In this document: positions 1-9,570 of the stretch, in pieces | How positions within the stretch are numbered: position 1 is the first letter of the stretch | Layout of the letters: every line of letters begins with the position of its first letter | Source of the DNA: Pirellulales bacterium | GTDB taxonomy: Bacteria; Planctomycetota; Planctomycetia; Pirellulales; JACPPG01 | Direction of reading: 5' to 3' | Assembly (NCBI GenBank): GCA_035546535.1 | Contig: DASZWQ010000040.1 | Coordinates: 1-64,000, forward strand | DNA length: 64,000 nucleotides | Notes under the pieces: generated by a model | Seen by the model: only the letters and a program-made list of their open reading frames with translations | What the model was told of the DNA's origin: nothing | Databases searched by the model: none | Translations under genes and position numbers: made by a program

Positions 1-1961
1 TCCACCTCGCCCAGGATCATTCCTTGGTTAACGAGCTTGGTAAATGGTTCCGGCGTACTCACGAGCTTCAAGTCGTACAGCACCTTGTGCCAGAAGCGCG
101 AGTACAACAGGTGCAACACGGCATGCTCGGCACCGCCGACGTACAAGTCGACCGGCATCCACGCTTTTTCGAGCGCCGGGTCAACGAGCGCCTGGCTATT
201 TTTGGGATCGATGAAGCGCAAGTAGTACCAGCACGAGCCGGCCCATTGCGGCATGGTGTTCGTTTCGCGCTTGTACTTCACACCGTCGATGACCGGGTAT
301 AGCCAATCCTCCGGCGCCTCTTCCAGCGGCGGCTCCGGTCGACCATGCGGCTTGAAATGCTTCATCTCGGGCAGGTCGAGCGGCAGGTCTTTCTCGGCAA
401 GAGCACGAATCTGCCCGTTCGGCTGTCCGTCGGGCCCTAGCTCGTGCAAGATCGGAAACGGTTCGCCCCAGAAATGCTGCCGACTGAAGAGCCAATCGCG
501 CAGTTTGTAGTTCACTGCCGCGCGGCCGACACCCTGGGCGGCCAAATCGGCCGTGATCTTTTGCTTGAACTCCGCCGTCGGCAGGCCGTCGTAGGAGCCG
601 GAGTTGATCGCGGTGCCTTCTTCGGTGAACGGTGCATCGCCGGCCAGCACCGCTGCGCGATCGACCTCCTTGGCCTTGCCTGGATCGACGACGGCGACGA
701 CCGGAATGTCGAACTGCCTGGCAAATTCGAAATCGCGCGTGTCGTGTCCCGGCACCGCCATGATGGCGCCAGTGCCGTAGCCCATCAGGACATAGTCGGC
801 CACCCAAATCGGCACCGGCTTGTCGTTCACAGGATTGATGGCGAATGACCCGGTGAAAACGCCGGTCTTCGTCTTGGCCAGATCGGTGCGATCGAGATCG
901 CTCTTCCGCGCGGCCTGCTCTCGATAGGCTTGTACCGCCTCGCGCTGCGCCGTGGAGGTTAATCGCTCGACCTGCGGGTGCTCGGGCGCAATTACCATGT
1001 AAGTGGCGCCGAAGAGCGTATCGGGTCGCGTCGTGTAGATGCGCAGCACTTCGTCACCGGGCTTGCGCGGGAAGCCCGACGTCTTGCGCTCTGATTGCCA
1101 GGCCGTGAAAGCGGCCGGGGCCGCGGCAGTTGCCGTCGTGGCGTCGGCGATCCAGAAATCGACTTCGGCGCCCGCGCTACGGCCGATCCAGTTGCGCTGC
1201 AGGGCCTTGATTCCTTCGGGCCAGTCGACTTGCTCCAGATCTTTTTCCAATCGCTCGGCGTAGGCGGTAATGCGCAGCATCCATTGCCGCAAGGGAATGC
1301 GGACCACCGGATGGCCGCCGCGCTCGCTCACTCCGTCTTTGACCTCTTCGTTCGACAAGACTGTGCCCAGGTTCGGACACCAGTTCACCGGCGCTTCGAG
1401 CTGGTATGCCAAACGGTGTTCGTCGCGGTAGCGCCGCACGGCGATTTCGCCACCGGCTTCGACGTCCGATGGAATCGGCAGGTCGTCGATCGGCCGAGCC
1501 CGTTGCTGGTCGGCGTCGAACCAGCAGTTGAAGAGCTTCAAGAAAATCCACTGCGTCCAGCGGAAATAATCGGTGTCGGTCGTGCTGAGCTCGCGATCCC
1601 AGTCGTAGCTGAAGCCCAGCATTTGCAACTGGCGACGGAAGGTTCCTATGTTCTTTTCGGTCGTCGTACGTGGCGGCGTGCCGGTGCGAATGGCATGCTG
1701 CTCGGCGGGCAAGCCAAAGGCGTCCCAGCCCATGGGGTGCAACACGCTGCGTCCGCGCATGCGGTGGTAGCGGCAAACGATATCGGTAGCGGTGTACCCT
1801 TCGGGGTGGCCGACGTGCAGGCCGTCGCCGCTGGGGTAGGGGAACATGTCGAGCACGTAGATCTTCGGCCCGGCCGGCATGCGGGGCGCGGCGAAGGTTC
1901 GGTTAGCTTGCCAGTATTGCTGCCATTTCGGTTCGAGCGTGGCAGGGTTATATCGGGGCAT
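1..1961 (-). CDS. leuS: Leucyl-tRNA synthetase, class Ia (3' end beyond the window)
   Basis: Charges tRNA-Leu with leucine in the cytoplasm and edits mischarged products. Reading leftward from ATG at 1961 gives [17 protein letters not shown], a typical LeuRS start, then the class I HIGH-type signature as [16 protein letters not shown] near residues 37-52. The CP1 editing domain is recognisable from the [15 protein letters not shown] stretch (about residues 395-409), and the late catalytic motifs [12 protein letters not shown] and [15 protein letters not shown] follow. About 653 residues are visible; the KMSKS loop and the anticodon-binding and C-terminal domains lie outside the left edge. Divergently transcribed from the SH3b gene with a 329-base gap; no T-box-like leader was seen in that gap. 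The reading frame is intact throughout the visible part. Confidence 0.97.
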   Translation of the reverse strand, partial: MPRYNPATLEPKWQQYWQANRTFAAPRMPAGPKIYVLDMFPYPSGDGLHVGHPEGYTATDIVCRYHRMRGRSVLHPMGWDAFGLPAEQHAIRTGTPPRTTTEKNIGTFRRQLQMLGFSYDWDRELSTTDTDYFRWTQWIFLKLFNCWFDADQQRARPIDDLPIPSDVEAGGEIAVRRYRDEHRLAYQLEAPVNWCPNLGTVLSNEEVKDGVSERGGHPVVRIPLRQWMLRITAYAERLEKDLEQVDWPEGIKALQRNWIGRSAGAEVDFWIADATTATAAAPAAFTAWQSERKTSGFPRKPGDEVLRIYTTRPDTLFGATYMVIAPEHPQVERLTSTAQREAVQAYREQAARKSDLDRTDLAKTKTGVFTGSFAINPVNDKPVPIWVADYVLMGYGTGAIMAVPGHDTRDFEFARQFDIPVVAVVDPGKAKEVDRAAVLAGDAPFTEEGTAINSGSYDGLPTAEFKQKITADLAAQGVGRAAVNYKLRDWLFSRQHFWGEPFPILHELGPDGQPNGQIRALAEKDLPLDLPEMKHFKPHGRPEPPLEEAPEDWLYPVIDGVKYKRETNTMPQWAGSCWYYLRFIDPKNSQALVDPALEKAWMPVDLYVGGAEHAVLHLLYSRFWHKVLYDLKLVSTPEPFTKLVNQGMILGEV

Positions 1962-2290
1962 GGCGAGTATCTTTGTGCCGCACTGGCGGCGGAAAAAAGT
2001 GCCGGGAAGTGGCTGCCGCGGCGGGCGTCCGTGGCCATCGGAGGGCTGATTCTAATTGTTGGCTTGCGCGGCGGCAAACCCCGTCACCGTCGCGATTTGC
2101 CGCTGACGGCAGGCGGCCGAGCTGCCGCGGCACCGTCCGAGCATCGCGCGTCTCAGCTTATTGCGTTCACTAGCGACTGCTCTTGAGACGACGCGTCGAT
2201 TCGGCTACAAGTTCGGCCCCTTCTACCCGGTTTGTTTCAACCACGATTCCGTAGGCAACTCGCCCCGATTGGCCGGCGAGGAGGCTTTCG
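1962..2290. other. Intergenic region between divergent leuS and the SH3b gene
   Basis: This must hold the promoters of both leuS and the SH3b-domain gene. I could not pick out convincing -35/-10 pairs, a riboswitch or a terminator. A GGCGAGGAGG ribosome binding site sits at the right end, just before the ATG at 2291. Open frames crossing it look like antisense shadows of leuS. Confidence 0.5.
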
Positions 2291-3703
2291 ATGCCACTGC
2301 GACACCTTTTATCGGGGATTGTTTGCCTCGCGCTCGTTGGCCCTGGTTGGGCCGAAGAGTTCGACAGCGACGACGCCGATGTCGACTTTCCCTATCACGC
2401 CTTCGTCAATACCGACGATGTCTATGTGCGCAGCGGGCCGGGACAGAATTACTATCCCGTGCTCCGCTTGCAGCGCGGCGACCGCGTCGAGGTTTATCGA
2501 CACGACCCGGGTGGCTGGTACGCGATTCGCCCGCCGGCCGAATGCTTTAGCTGGGTGTCGGCGGAATACGTCGAGCCGGGCGAAGGAAAAATGGCCCGGG
2601 TCAAGGGGGAACGCGTCGTCGCCCGTGTCGGCAGCGCCTTCAGCGACATTCGCGACGTGATTCAGGTACGGCTCGACGAAAACGAACTGGTCGAGGTGCT
2701 CGAGGCCAAGCGGATCGGCACCGGGCCGGCCGCGCAGACGTGGTACAAGATTTCGCCCCCCGCGGGCGAGTTCCGCTGGGTTTCGGGCCAGTTCGTCTCC
2801 AGCCAGCGGCCTGAGCGCGAGGTCCGCAAGCGCGACGCACACAACAATCTGCTTATTGCCCGGCATGCGAAGCAGCACGAACAAGAGTTAGACGAGCGCA
2901 GCGCGGCGCGACACGATCGACGCCGCGACGCCGACGAGGATGACTCTGATGAGCCGCGGCGAGGACCGCAGGCACTCGCCATCAAGTACAACGGCGACGC
3001 GAACGAGCGCCTCGACGACGACCGCGACGTCGAGCGATCGAAGGTCTCGCACCGCACGACATCGCATCGCGTGCGCGATGAGGATCGCGACGAGCCAGTG
3101 GCCGAACGGCGCCGGCCGAGCCAGGCGTCGCGACGCGCGCCTTTGCCGCAAGGGGACGCCGGCTTGATGAAGGAGCTCGAAGAACTCGATTTCCAGCTTT
3201 CCGCCGAGGTGGCCAAGGAGCCGGCAAGTTGGAACCTGGCACCGCTGCGCGAGCGCAGCGACGTGTTGCTTTCGCGCAGTGATACGGCGCTCGATCGCGG
3301 CCGCGTGCGTCTGGTGCAGCGCAAGATCTCGCGCTTCGACGACATTAAGCAGCGGGCCGACAAGATCGCCATGGCCCAGCGGGCCACCGATTTGCGCAAC
3401 CAGGACGCTATTCATGCCTCGCTCGGCGGGTCGTTGGGTGTGCCCATGGACGAACGTTTCGACGGGGTCGGCAAGCTGACCCAGGTCTATCCGGCGCAGT
3501 CGGGCGTGGCCGGCTATGCCCTGGTCGACAAGGACGGCAAGGTGAAGCAATTCGTCACGGCGGCCCCGGGCGTGAATTTGCGTCCTTTCATCGGGCGCGA
3601 AGTAGGCGTGCAGGGAACGCTGGGCTACATGACCGACGCCCAGACCAGTCATCTGACGGCGAAACGCGTGGCCTTGATCGACGAAGGGCGCACGTTGCGA
3701 TAG
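2291..3703 (+). CDS. Secreted protein with two bacterial SH3 domains
   Basis: Probable periplasmic or surface protein that binds peptidoglycan or peptide ligands; the ligand is unknown. Residues 1-21 form a signal peptide ending GPGWA. Residues about 38-100 (NTDDVYVRSGPGQNYYPV, then GWYAIRPP and WVSAEYVEP) are a clear SH3b domain and residues about 107-172 a second one (WYKISPP, WVSGQFV). Residues about 180-295 are extremely Arg/Asp rich and likely disordered. The C-terminal 130 residues contain a conserved-looking beta region (LTQVYPAQSGVAGYALVDKDG) without a family I can name. A GAGGAGG ribosome binding site 7 bases upstream decides the ATG. Alone between divergent leuS and the downstream transporter; no stated role beyond cell-envelope binding can be supported. 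Confidence 0.88.
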   Translation: MPLRHLLSGIVCLALVGPGWAEEFDSDDADVDFPYHAFVNTDDVYVRSGPGQNYYPVLRLQRGDRVEVYRHDPGGWYAIRPPAECFSWVSAEYVEPGEGKMARVKGERVVARVGSAFSDIRDVIQVRLDENELVEVLEAKRIGTGPAAQTWYKISPPAGEFRWVSGQFVSSQRPEREVRKRDAHNNLLIARHAKQHEQELDERSAARHDRRRDADEDDSDEPRRGPQALAIKYNGDANERLDDDRDVERSKVSHRTTSHRVRDEDRDEPVAERRRPSQASRRAPLPQGDAGLMKELEELDFQLSAEVAKEPASWNLAPLRERSDVLLSRSDTALDRGRVRLVQRKISRFDDIKQRADKIAMAQRATDLRNQDAIHASLGGSLGVPMDERFDGVGKLTQVYPAQSGVAGYALVDKDGKVKQFVTAAPGVNLRPFIGREVGVQGTLGYMTDAQTSHLTAKRVALIDEGRTLR

Positions 3704-3838
3704 CCCGGCGCCGTGCCGGCGGCCGGTTGGCGCGAACTCGTGAGCCACTATATTGCTGGGCAGCCGGCGGCGCGCGGGGAGTCGCCGCACGCTCTCGTTC
3801 CTTTTCCTGCGCTTTTGGCGGAGCAATAGCAGAACGGC

Positions 3839-4786
3839 ATGAATTGGCAGGCGGGATTCACGTTGTTCGTGCTGGGCGGCGTGCTGGCGTCGCTGATCTT
3901 TACGGCCGTCGGCCCTGATCTTGCGCTGATCGGCGGACTGATCGTGCTCATGATGGCCGGCATTCTGACGCCGGCCCAAATGGTACACGGGCTGTCGAAC
4001 GAGGGCCTGGTCACGGTCGCCGTATTGTACGTCGTCAGCGCCGGCATGCGCGAGACCGGGGCCATCGATCTGATCGCCATGCGCGTGCTCGGCCGGCCCA
4101 AGACAACGGCCGCCGCGATCGCGCGACTCTTGATCCCGGTCACGGCCATTAGCGCGTTTGTCAACAATACACCGCTCGTGGCAATGTTGATTCCGGTCGT
4201 GAACGATTGGGCCAAACGGCAGCAGATCGCGGCTTCGAAGCTGATGATCCCGCTGAGCTATGCCGCGATTCTCGGCGGTACGTGCTCCTTGATTGGCACC
4301 AGCACCAACCTGGTTGTCGACGGCCTGTACATCAAATCGCAGGGCACAGGTCTGGCGATGTTCGAGGTCAGCAAGGTGGGCATTCCGGCGGCGATCGCCG
4401 GCTGTGCGTTCATTATGCTAACCGCCAAATGGTTGTTGCCCGACCGCCGGCCCGCGATCAGCCACAGCGACGATCCACGCAGCTACACGGCCGAAATGCT
4501 GGTAGCCGCCGATAGTCCGCTCGTTGGCAAATCGATCGAGGATGCCGGGCGTGTACCTGGCCGAAATCGACCGCGATGGCCTGGTGCTGCCGGCCGTTTC
4601 GCCTCAGGAGCGATTGCGCGAGAACGATCGGCTGGTGTTCGTGGGCATCGTGGAATCGGTCGTCGACTTGCAGAAGACGCGCGGGCTCGTGCCGGCCACG
4701 GACCAGGTCTTCAAGCTCGAGTCACCTCGCGATGTGCGCTGCTTGATCGAAGCCGTGGTGTCGAACACCTGCCCCCTGGTGGGTAA
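3839..4786 (+). CDS. SLC13-family transporter, N-terminal part of a frameshifted gene
   Basis: Membrane permease of the divalent anion/Na+ symporter (SLC13, CitMHS-like) family. Five or more hydrophobic helices fill residues 5-200, with the family hallmarks NNTP (ISAFVNNTPLVAML) and SLIGTSTNLVVDG, which form the ion and substrate site. A TrkA-C (RCK_C) domain begins at YTAEMLVAADSPLVGKSI. At 4541-4550 the frame is lost: residues after VGKSIEDAG are low-complexity Arg/Gly/Ala sequence, while the next frame continues the same domain as GVYLAEIDRDG. The natural product would be about 590 residues. Only the first ~236 residues here are meaningful. Either a real inactivating deletion or an assembly error; see the finding on this site. 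Confidence 0.8.
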   Translation: MNWQAGFTLFVLGGVLASLIFTAVGPDLALIGGLIVLMMAGILTPAQMVHGLSNEGLVTVAVLYVVSAGMRETGAIDLIAMRVLGRPKTTAAAIARLLIPVTAISAFVNNTPLVAMLIPVVNDWAKRQQIAASKLMIPLSYAAILGGTCSLIGTSTNLVVDGLYIKSQGTGLAMFEVSKVGIPAAIAGCAFIMLTAKWLLPDRRPAISHSDDPRSYTAEMLVAADSPLVGKSIEDAGRVPGRNRPRWPGAAGRFASGAIARERSAGVRGHRGIGRRLAEDARARAGHGPGLQARVTSRCALLDRSRGVEHLPPGG

Positions 4787-5588
4787 GACCATCCGCGACG
4801 GCAATTTCCGCACGGTTTACAACGCCGTAGTGGTTGCCGTGGCGCGCAACGGTGAGCGCATCAACAAAAAGATCGGTGACGTTGTTCTCTGGCCGGGCGA
4901 CACGCTCCTGGTAGAAGCCCATCCGTCGTTTGTCGATCAGCAGCGGAACAGCCGCGATTTCTTCCTGGTCAGCCAATTGGAGAACTCGAACCCGTTGCGG
5001 CACGAGCGGGCGTTTCTGGCCCTGGGCATCATGGCGGCGATGGTGACGCTGGCAGCGACCGGGATGTTGAGCATGCTGCAGGCGGCGCTGGTGGCCGCGG
5101 CGGCGATGCTCGTCACGCGCTGCTGCACGGCGGCCATCGCGCGGCGCACGATCGACTGGCCCATTCTGCTGGCGATCGCTGCTTCATTCGCCTTTGGCGA
5201 AGCCCTGGAAAACACCGGCGCCGCCAAGGCGCTAGCCGACGGGATGATCGGCGTGGCGCAGGGTAAACCATTCATCGCGCTGGCGATGTTTTATCTGGTC
5301 ACGTTGTTGTTGACCGAATTGATCACGAATAACGCTGCCGCGGCGCTCATGTTTCCCTTGGGGCTGGCAACGGCCTCGAATTTGAACGTGAACTTCATGC
5401 CGTTCGTCATCGCGACGATGATGGCGGCCTCGGCCGGCTTTGCGACGCCCATCGGTTATCAAACCAACTTGATGGTTTATGGACCGGGCGGTTACAGGTT
5501 TAACGATTACGTAAAGATTGGCGTGCCGCTGGATATTTTGATCATGATCGTGACCGTGGCGCTTAGTCCTTTCATCTGGCCGTTTTAG
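4524..5588 (+). CDS. SLC13-family transporter, C-terminal part of a frameshifted gene
   Basis: Continues the transporter that begins at 3839, in the +1 frame from about 4542. It holds the rest of the first TrkA-C domain (YLAEIDRDGLVLPAV, ERLRENDRLVFVG), a complete second one (CPLVGKTIRDGNFRTVYNAV to PGDTLLVEA), and then the second half of the permease with about six helices and the repeated family motif TELITNNAAAALMFP and GYQTNLMVYGPGGY. The nominal ATG at 4524 is in frame but its first six residues belong to the other frame's sequence, so independent translation is doubtful. Two regulatory TrkA-C domains between transporter halves is the normal arrangement in this SLC13 subgroup. Ends 292 bases before the MMPL gene. 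Confidence 0.8.
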   Translation: MANRSRMPGVYLAEIDRDGLVLPAVSPQERLRENDRLVFVGIVESVVDLQKTRGLVPATDQVFKLESPRDVRCLIEAVVSNTCPLVGKTIRDGNFRTVYNAVVVAVARNGERINKKIGDVVLWPGDTLLVEAHPSFVDQQRNSRDFFLVSQLENSNPLRHERAFLALGIMAAMVTLAATGMLSMLQAALVAAAAMLVTRCCTAAIARRTIDWPILLAIAASFAFGEALENTGAAKALADGMIGVAQGKPFIALAMFYLVTLLLTELITNNAAAALMFPLGLATASNLNVNFMPFVIATMMAASAGFATPIGYQTNLMVYGPGGYRFNDYVKIGVPLDILIMIVTVALSPFIWPF

Positions 5589-5880
5589 CGGGCGTGAGTG
5601 CGATCATCGCGGCGAATCGTCGCGGAATTCGTGGCAAATCGTATGCTGGCACTTGCGTGCAACGGGCCGCATCGGGCTGGACGCATGCGGCGTTTCCAGG
5701 TACCCTCGAAGGATTCGTGGTGCTACCAGGCTGCGCGCTTTGATGGCACCGCCGAGGACGGCTCGAATCTCGCATTGGTATCTCGAAAATGCGGACCGCT
5801 GTGGTGGCGCCCTGCGAGAGGCTGCTGCGGGCGCACCACGCATGGAAGCACTTCTTTGAACGCGATCCGGTTGCCGGCGA

Positions 5881-8340
5881 ATGACTAAACGCGATTTCTA
5901 CGCTCGCCATAGCCCTGCGATCTTGCTGATCGCCGTGTTCCTGCTGCCGATCTCGTTTGCCGGCGCGCGGCGCGCGCTGAACAGCAATCAGAATCGCGTC
6001 GAGCAATGGTTGCCGGATCAGTACGAAGAGACGCAGGTCTATCAAGAGTTCCGCAAGCATTTTCAGGGCGAAGAATTCGTCCTGGTCAGTTGGGACGGCT
6101 GTACGCTGGATGATGAGCGCTTGGCGCTTTTGTCGCGCAAGCTCGTGCCTGAGGAGGGCGACGAGGTGCCCGCCGAAGCGCGCTACTTTACCAAGGCCCT
6201 CTCCGGCCCCGCGATTATCGACACCCTCACCAAGCCGCCCATCAACATCACGCATTCCGAGGCGGTCGAGCGGCTGCGCGGCTCGCTCATCGGTCAGGAC
6301 GGCAAGCAGACGTGCCTGGTGCTGACCCTCTCGCCCGAGGGAAAGAAGAGCCTGCGCAAAACAATCGGCAAGATCTACAACACCGCCGAAAAAGAGTGCA
6401 ACATCAAGCACGATGCCCTGCACATGGGCGGACCCCCTTCGGACAACGTGGCCATCGACCTGGCCGGCGAGCAGAGCCTGGTGCGGCTGGCGTCGCTGGC
6501 GGGCTTCATCGGCCTGGCGATTTCCTGGTGGTGCTTGCGCAGCGTGAAGCTGGTCGCCATCGTGCTCAGCGCCGGCGTGTACAGTGCGATGGCCAGTCTG
6601 GCTTTCGTCTGGTACTCGGGCGGCGAGATGAACGCCATCGTGCTCACGATGCCATCGCTGGTCTACGTGGCGGCAATTTCCGGCGCCATCCACCTGGCGA
6701 ATTATTACCGCGATTCGATCCACGAAGGTGGGCTCGAAGGCGCGCCGATGCGGGCCATCAAGCACGCCTGGCTACCCTTGAGCCTCGCAACCGGCACCAC
6801 GGCCGTGGGTCTGTTGACGTTGTGCTATAGCGAGCTGGTGCCGATTCAGTTGTTCGGCTTTTACTCGGCCGTGGGCGTGGTGTTCAGCTTGCTCTTCCTC
6901 TTCTTCTTCATGCCGGCCGCCTTCGAGCGCTGGCCGCTGACGGATGAGGCGAGCGGCGAAGCGCAAGGCCCCGCGATTGATCCAGCGTTTTTTGGCAACT
7001 GGGGCAAGGTCGGCGACTGGATCATTGGGCACAACGGGATCATGACCGCCGCCGGTCTGGCCGTGATCGGCTTTTGTGCGCTCGGTATGTACCGGATGGA
7101 GACGAGCGTGCAACTGATGCGGCTCTTCTCGCCCAAGGCCAAGGTCGTGACCGACTATGAATGGCTGGAAGAACATCTCGGCAACCTGATCCCAATGGAA
7201 GTCGTGATCAATATCGATCCGCTCACCGCTCGGCTGAATTTCCTCGAACGGATGGAGCTGGTGCAACGGGTTCAGAAAGAGGTCGAGACGATTCCCGAGG
7301 TGGGTAAGAGCCTGTCGGCAGCTACGTTCTCGGCCAACCTGGGGCAGATCGATCAGCCGGACGTGCCCAAGCCGAAGAAGCGCCGCGGCCTGCGCGACAT
7401 TGTCGGTTCAGTCGCCGGTGTGCGCGACGAAAAGAAGCTTGCCGCCGACGTTCGCAATAAGAAGCTCGAAGAGCATCGCGACGAGTATCTGAATAGCGAC
7501 TACTTGCGCGAGAAGGATGGCCGCGAGATGTGGCGCGTCAGCGCCCGCGTCAGCGCTCTGAAGAACGTCGACTACGCGAAGTTCGTCGCCGACATCAAGG
7601 CCAAGGTCGAGCCGGTGCTCGACGACATGCGTGCCAAGCTGGGGCCGGATTCCGCCGCCGGTCTGGAAGCTACTTACACGGGTCTGGTGCCGCTGGTCTA
7701 CAAGGCCCAAAACTCGTTGCTCGATGGCCTGGTGACCGGATTCATCACCGACTTGATCTTGATTTTCGTGGCTATCGTGGTGGCCATGCGTTCGTTCACA
7801 TCGGGCATCATTCTCGCCGTGCCCAGTGTGTTTCCGCCGATCGTGGTCTTCGGTCTGATGGGCTGGCTGGGCATCGTCATCGATATCGGGACCGTGATGA
7901 CACCGAGCGTGGCCCTGGGCGTGTCGGTCGACGATATCGTCCATTTCATGCTGCAGTACCGCCGGGCGATTGCCGCGGGCGCCACGCAGCGTGAAGCGGT
8001 GAAGGCTGCCTATCACCATTGCGGCCGCGCGATGTACCAGAGTTGGGGCGTCATCGGTCTGGGCTTGAGCGTGTTCGCCTTGAGCCCCTTCACGCCGACC
8101 CAGCGTTTCGGCTGCATGACGATCGCGCTTTTGACCGCGACGTTGCTGGCGAACTTGCTGATTCTTCCCGCGATTCTCGCTGGTCCGCTGGGCACGCTGT
8201 TTGCCCGCGGTGCGCGGAAAAAAAAGCCCACGGCGGCCGAGGAGCCGCCACGGCAGACGCCGCCCGCCCCGAAGAGCCTTCGCCCGTTGGATGAATCGCC
8301 GCGCATCGAACCGACGCGGCGCCCGGTCAGCAGTAATTAG
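5881..8340 (+). CDS. MMPL/RND-superfamily exporter
   Basis: Large inner-membrane transporter of the RND superfamily (MMPL type), probably exporting lipid or hydrophobic molecules using the proton gradient; the cargo is unknown. One helix at residues 14-32, a periplasmic loop, a five- to six-helix block at about 197-355 (LAGFIGLAISWWCL to MPSLVYVAAISGAIHLANYY), a helix at about 385, a second periplasmic loop with a charged linker KPKKRRGLRD, and a last helix block at about 620-780. The late motif GVSVDDIVHFM is the conserved acidic signature of MMPL proteins. An in-frame stop at 5857-5859 limits upstream starts, so ATG 5881 is secure. The tail after residue 785 is Pro/Lys rich and probably cytoplasmic. 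Transcribed in the same direction as the transporter fragment but separated by 292 bases. Confidence 0.9.
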   Translation: MTKRDFYARHSPAILLIAVFLLPISFAGARRALNSNQNRVEQWLPDQYEETQVYQEFRKHFQGEEFVLVSWDGCTLDDERLALLSRKLVPEEGDEVPAEARYFTKALSGPAIIDTLTKPPINITHSEAVERLRGSLIGQDGKQTCLVLTLSPEGKKSLRKTIGKIYNTAEKECNIKHDALHMGGPPSDNVAIDLAGEQSLVRLASLAGFIGLAISWWCLRSVKLVAIVLSAGVYSAMASLAFVWYSGGEMNAIVLTMPSLVYVAAISGAIHLANYYRDSIHEGGLEGAPMRAIKHAWLPLSLATGTTAVGLLTLCYSELVPIQLFGFYSAVGVVFSLLFLFFFMPAAFERWPLTDEASGEAQGPAIDPAFFGNWGKVGDWIIGHNGIMTAAGLAVIGFCALGMYRMETSVQLMRLFSPKAKVVTDYEWLEEHLGNLIPMEVVINIDPLTARLNFLERMELVQRVQKEVETIPEVGKSLSAATFSANLGQIDQPDVPKPKKRRGLRDIVGSVAGVRDEKKLAADVRNKKLEEHRDEYLNSDYLREKDGREMWRVSARVSALKNVDYAKFVADIKAKVEPVLDDMRAKLGPDSAAGLEATYTGLVPLVYKAQNSLLDGLVTGFITDLILIFVAIVVAMRSFTSGIILAVPSVFPPIVVFGLMGWLGIVIDIGTVMTPSVALGVSVDDIVHFMLQYRRAIAAGATQREAVKAAYHHCGRAMYQSWGVIGLGLSVFALSPFTPTQRFGCMTIALLTATLLANLLILPAILAGPLGTLFARGARKKKPTAAEEPPRQTPPAPKSLRPLDESPRIEPTRRPVSSN

Positions 8341-8356
8341 AGCGCAGCATTTAGCC

Positions 8357-8384
8357 GGCAGAGGGCAGTAGGCAGCGGGCAGTG
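8357..8384. repeat. Tandem heptamer array, four GGCAGNN units
   Basis: Four consecutive 7-base units, GGCAGAG, GGCAGTA, GGCAGCG, GGCAGTG, lie just after the MMPL stop codon. A second array of a different but similar heptamer (GTCAGTA) lies at 11111-11138. Seven bases is not a coding period, and neither array is inside a gene. Confidence 0.7.
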
Positions 8385-8407
8385 AAGAGTCGTCGGTGAT
8401 CAGTGGC

Positions 8408-8463
8408 CGGTAGCCAGTAAATTCAACGGCTGACTTCCATCGAGTCCCGATCACTGGCTACCG
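8408..8463. repeat. Inverted repeat, 11-base arms
   Basis: CGGTAGCCAGT at 8408-8418 is matched by its reverse complement ACTGGCTACCG at 8453-8463, with a 34-base spacer. It sits between two convergent genes and could form a bidirectional termination structure, but there is no T-tract on either side. It may equally be part of the repeat-rich spacer that begins with the heptamer array at 8357. Confidence 0.45.
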
Positions 8464-8483
8464 AACTACCGACTACTGCCTGC

Positions 8484-9440
8484 TCAAATGGGCAGGGTCG
8501 TTCCACGTCCCTGTTCTTTGGCCAGTTGCACCAGCCGGGCCGCCATGGCGACGTCTTCGATCGCCAGGCCGACGGATTTGAAGATCGCCACGCCACCGTT
8601 GCGCGTGCGGCCGACGGCACGCCCGACGACGACCTGGGCCAGATCGACGGCCCGCGACCAATCGAAGATGCCTTTCTCGACGGCGTCGACAAAATCGCCC
8701 GCCTCGTGCCGGCAGGCCGCGACGCTGTCGCAGACGATCGTATCGGCGCGGCGCACGGTGGTGGCGTCGATCTCGGCGCGCGACAGGGCGTTGGCGCCTA
8801 CGGCGCAGACGACCGTTCCCTCGGCGAGCGCTGCGCCATCGAAGACAGGCGTCGAGCTGCTGGTGGCCGTGATCACGATCGGTAAATCTTCGGCGGCCTC
8901 GTGCGGGCGGTCGACGGCGATGATTTCTGCGTCGAGCTGCGCTTGCATCTTCTCGGCAAATCGTTCCCGCCGCTCTTCAGATCGGCTGTAAACGAACGCG
9001 CGGCGCAGCGGCAGCACCGCGGCCGCGGCCAAAAGCTGCGTTTCCGCCTGCCTGCCGACGCCGAACAGGCCCAGCTCATGCGCATCGGACGGGGCCATCG
9101 ATCGCAGGGCGACACCGGTCGTGGCGCCGGTGCGCAGCCGGCCCAGTTGATCCGCTTCGATCAGCGCTACAAGCGCGCCGGTGGCCTGATCGTACAGGCC
9201 GACGTGAAAACGGGCGGCGTTGCGCGTGGTGGTGTAGCACTTCCAGCCGACATAGCCCAGGTATCCGGCCGAGGCGATCATGCTGTGCAGGATGATGCCG
9301 GGCGCGCGAGCGCGCACCCGCGGAACATTTTCGGCTTCGGCCGTTACCAGGTGGCGAAACGCCTCCTCGACGATCGCGATCGAGTGCGGCATGTCGATCA
9401 GCGCCGTGACATCCGCTTCGGTAAGGTAGAGGACGCCCAT
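8484..9440 (-). CDS. Ornithine cyclodeaminase / mu-crystallin family enzyme
   Basis: Cytoplasmic NAD(P)-binding enzyme of 318 residues, normal for the family. The family includes ornithine cyclodeaminase, alanine dehydrogenase and imine reductases, so the substrate cannot be assigned. Visible marks: the start LYLTEADV, VGWKCYTT with the conserved Lys (about residue 68), RTGATTGVA, the dinucleotide fold GLFGVGRQAETQ (about 125-136), the TATSSSTPVF segment and the late CDSVAACRHEAGD. A strong GGAGGTC ribosome binding site lies 4-10 bases upstream of the ATG. It follows xylB on the same strand with a 130-base gap that contains its own TATAAT, so it need not share xylB's transcript. Confidence 0.92.
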   Translation of the reverse strand: MGVLYLTEADVTALIDMPHSIAIVEEAFRHLVTAEAENVPRVRARAPGIILHSMIASAGYLGYVGWKCYTTTRNAARFHVGLYDQATGALVALIEADQLGRLRTGATTGVALRSMAPSDAHELGLFGVGRQAETQLLAAAAVLPLRRAFVYSRSEERRERFAEKMQAQLDAEIIAVDRPHEAAEDLPIVITATSSSTPVFDGAALAEGTVVCAVGANALSRAEIDATTVRRADTIVCDSVAACRHEAGDFVDAVEKGIFDWSRAVDLAQVVVGRAVGRTRNGGVAIFKSVGLAIEDVAMAARLVQLAKEQGRGTTLPI

Positions 9441-9529
9441 GATCGACCTCCTGCGCGAAAACCTTGCCCGGCCTGACCCGCGAATCCTCGACCGCTCGGC
9501 GGCACTACGCCTCTCCGCGTGCCGCGAGC

Positions 9530-9535
9530 ATTATA
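9530..9535 (-). promoter_or_regulatory. Candidate -10 element (TATAAT) of the cyclodeaminase gene
   Basis: Reading the minus strand, a perfect TATAAT occurs 90 bases before the cyclodeaminase ATG. The -35 region at the normal distance is weak (AGCAGT at 17 bases), so this is a candidate only. It lies in the spacer after the xylB stop. Confidence 0.35.
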
Positions 9536-9570
9536 CGGCCGCGTAACGAACGACTGCTCGTCCGACGCCG

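Noticed and set aside
1095-2186. Long plus-strand open frame antisense to leuS
   Set aside because: Composition (Arg, Gly, Pro, Ala) and position opposite a clear LeuRS show it is a GC-skewed shadow. The same holds for 2888-3988 (-), 5572-6765 (-), 7408-8454 (-) and 23693-25237 (+).
4541-4560. Programmed -1/+1 frameshift in the transporter
   Set aside because: No slippery heptamer or downstream pseudoknot-like structure was seen; the pattern is better explained by a deletion.
8357-8384. CRISPR or direct-repeat array
   Set aside because: Units are 7 bases without spacers; no cas genes are in the window.
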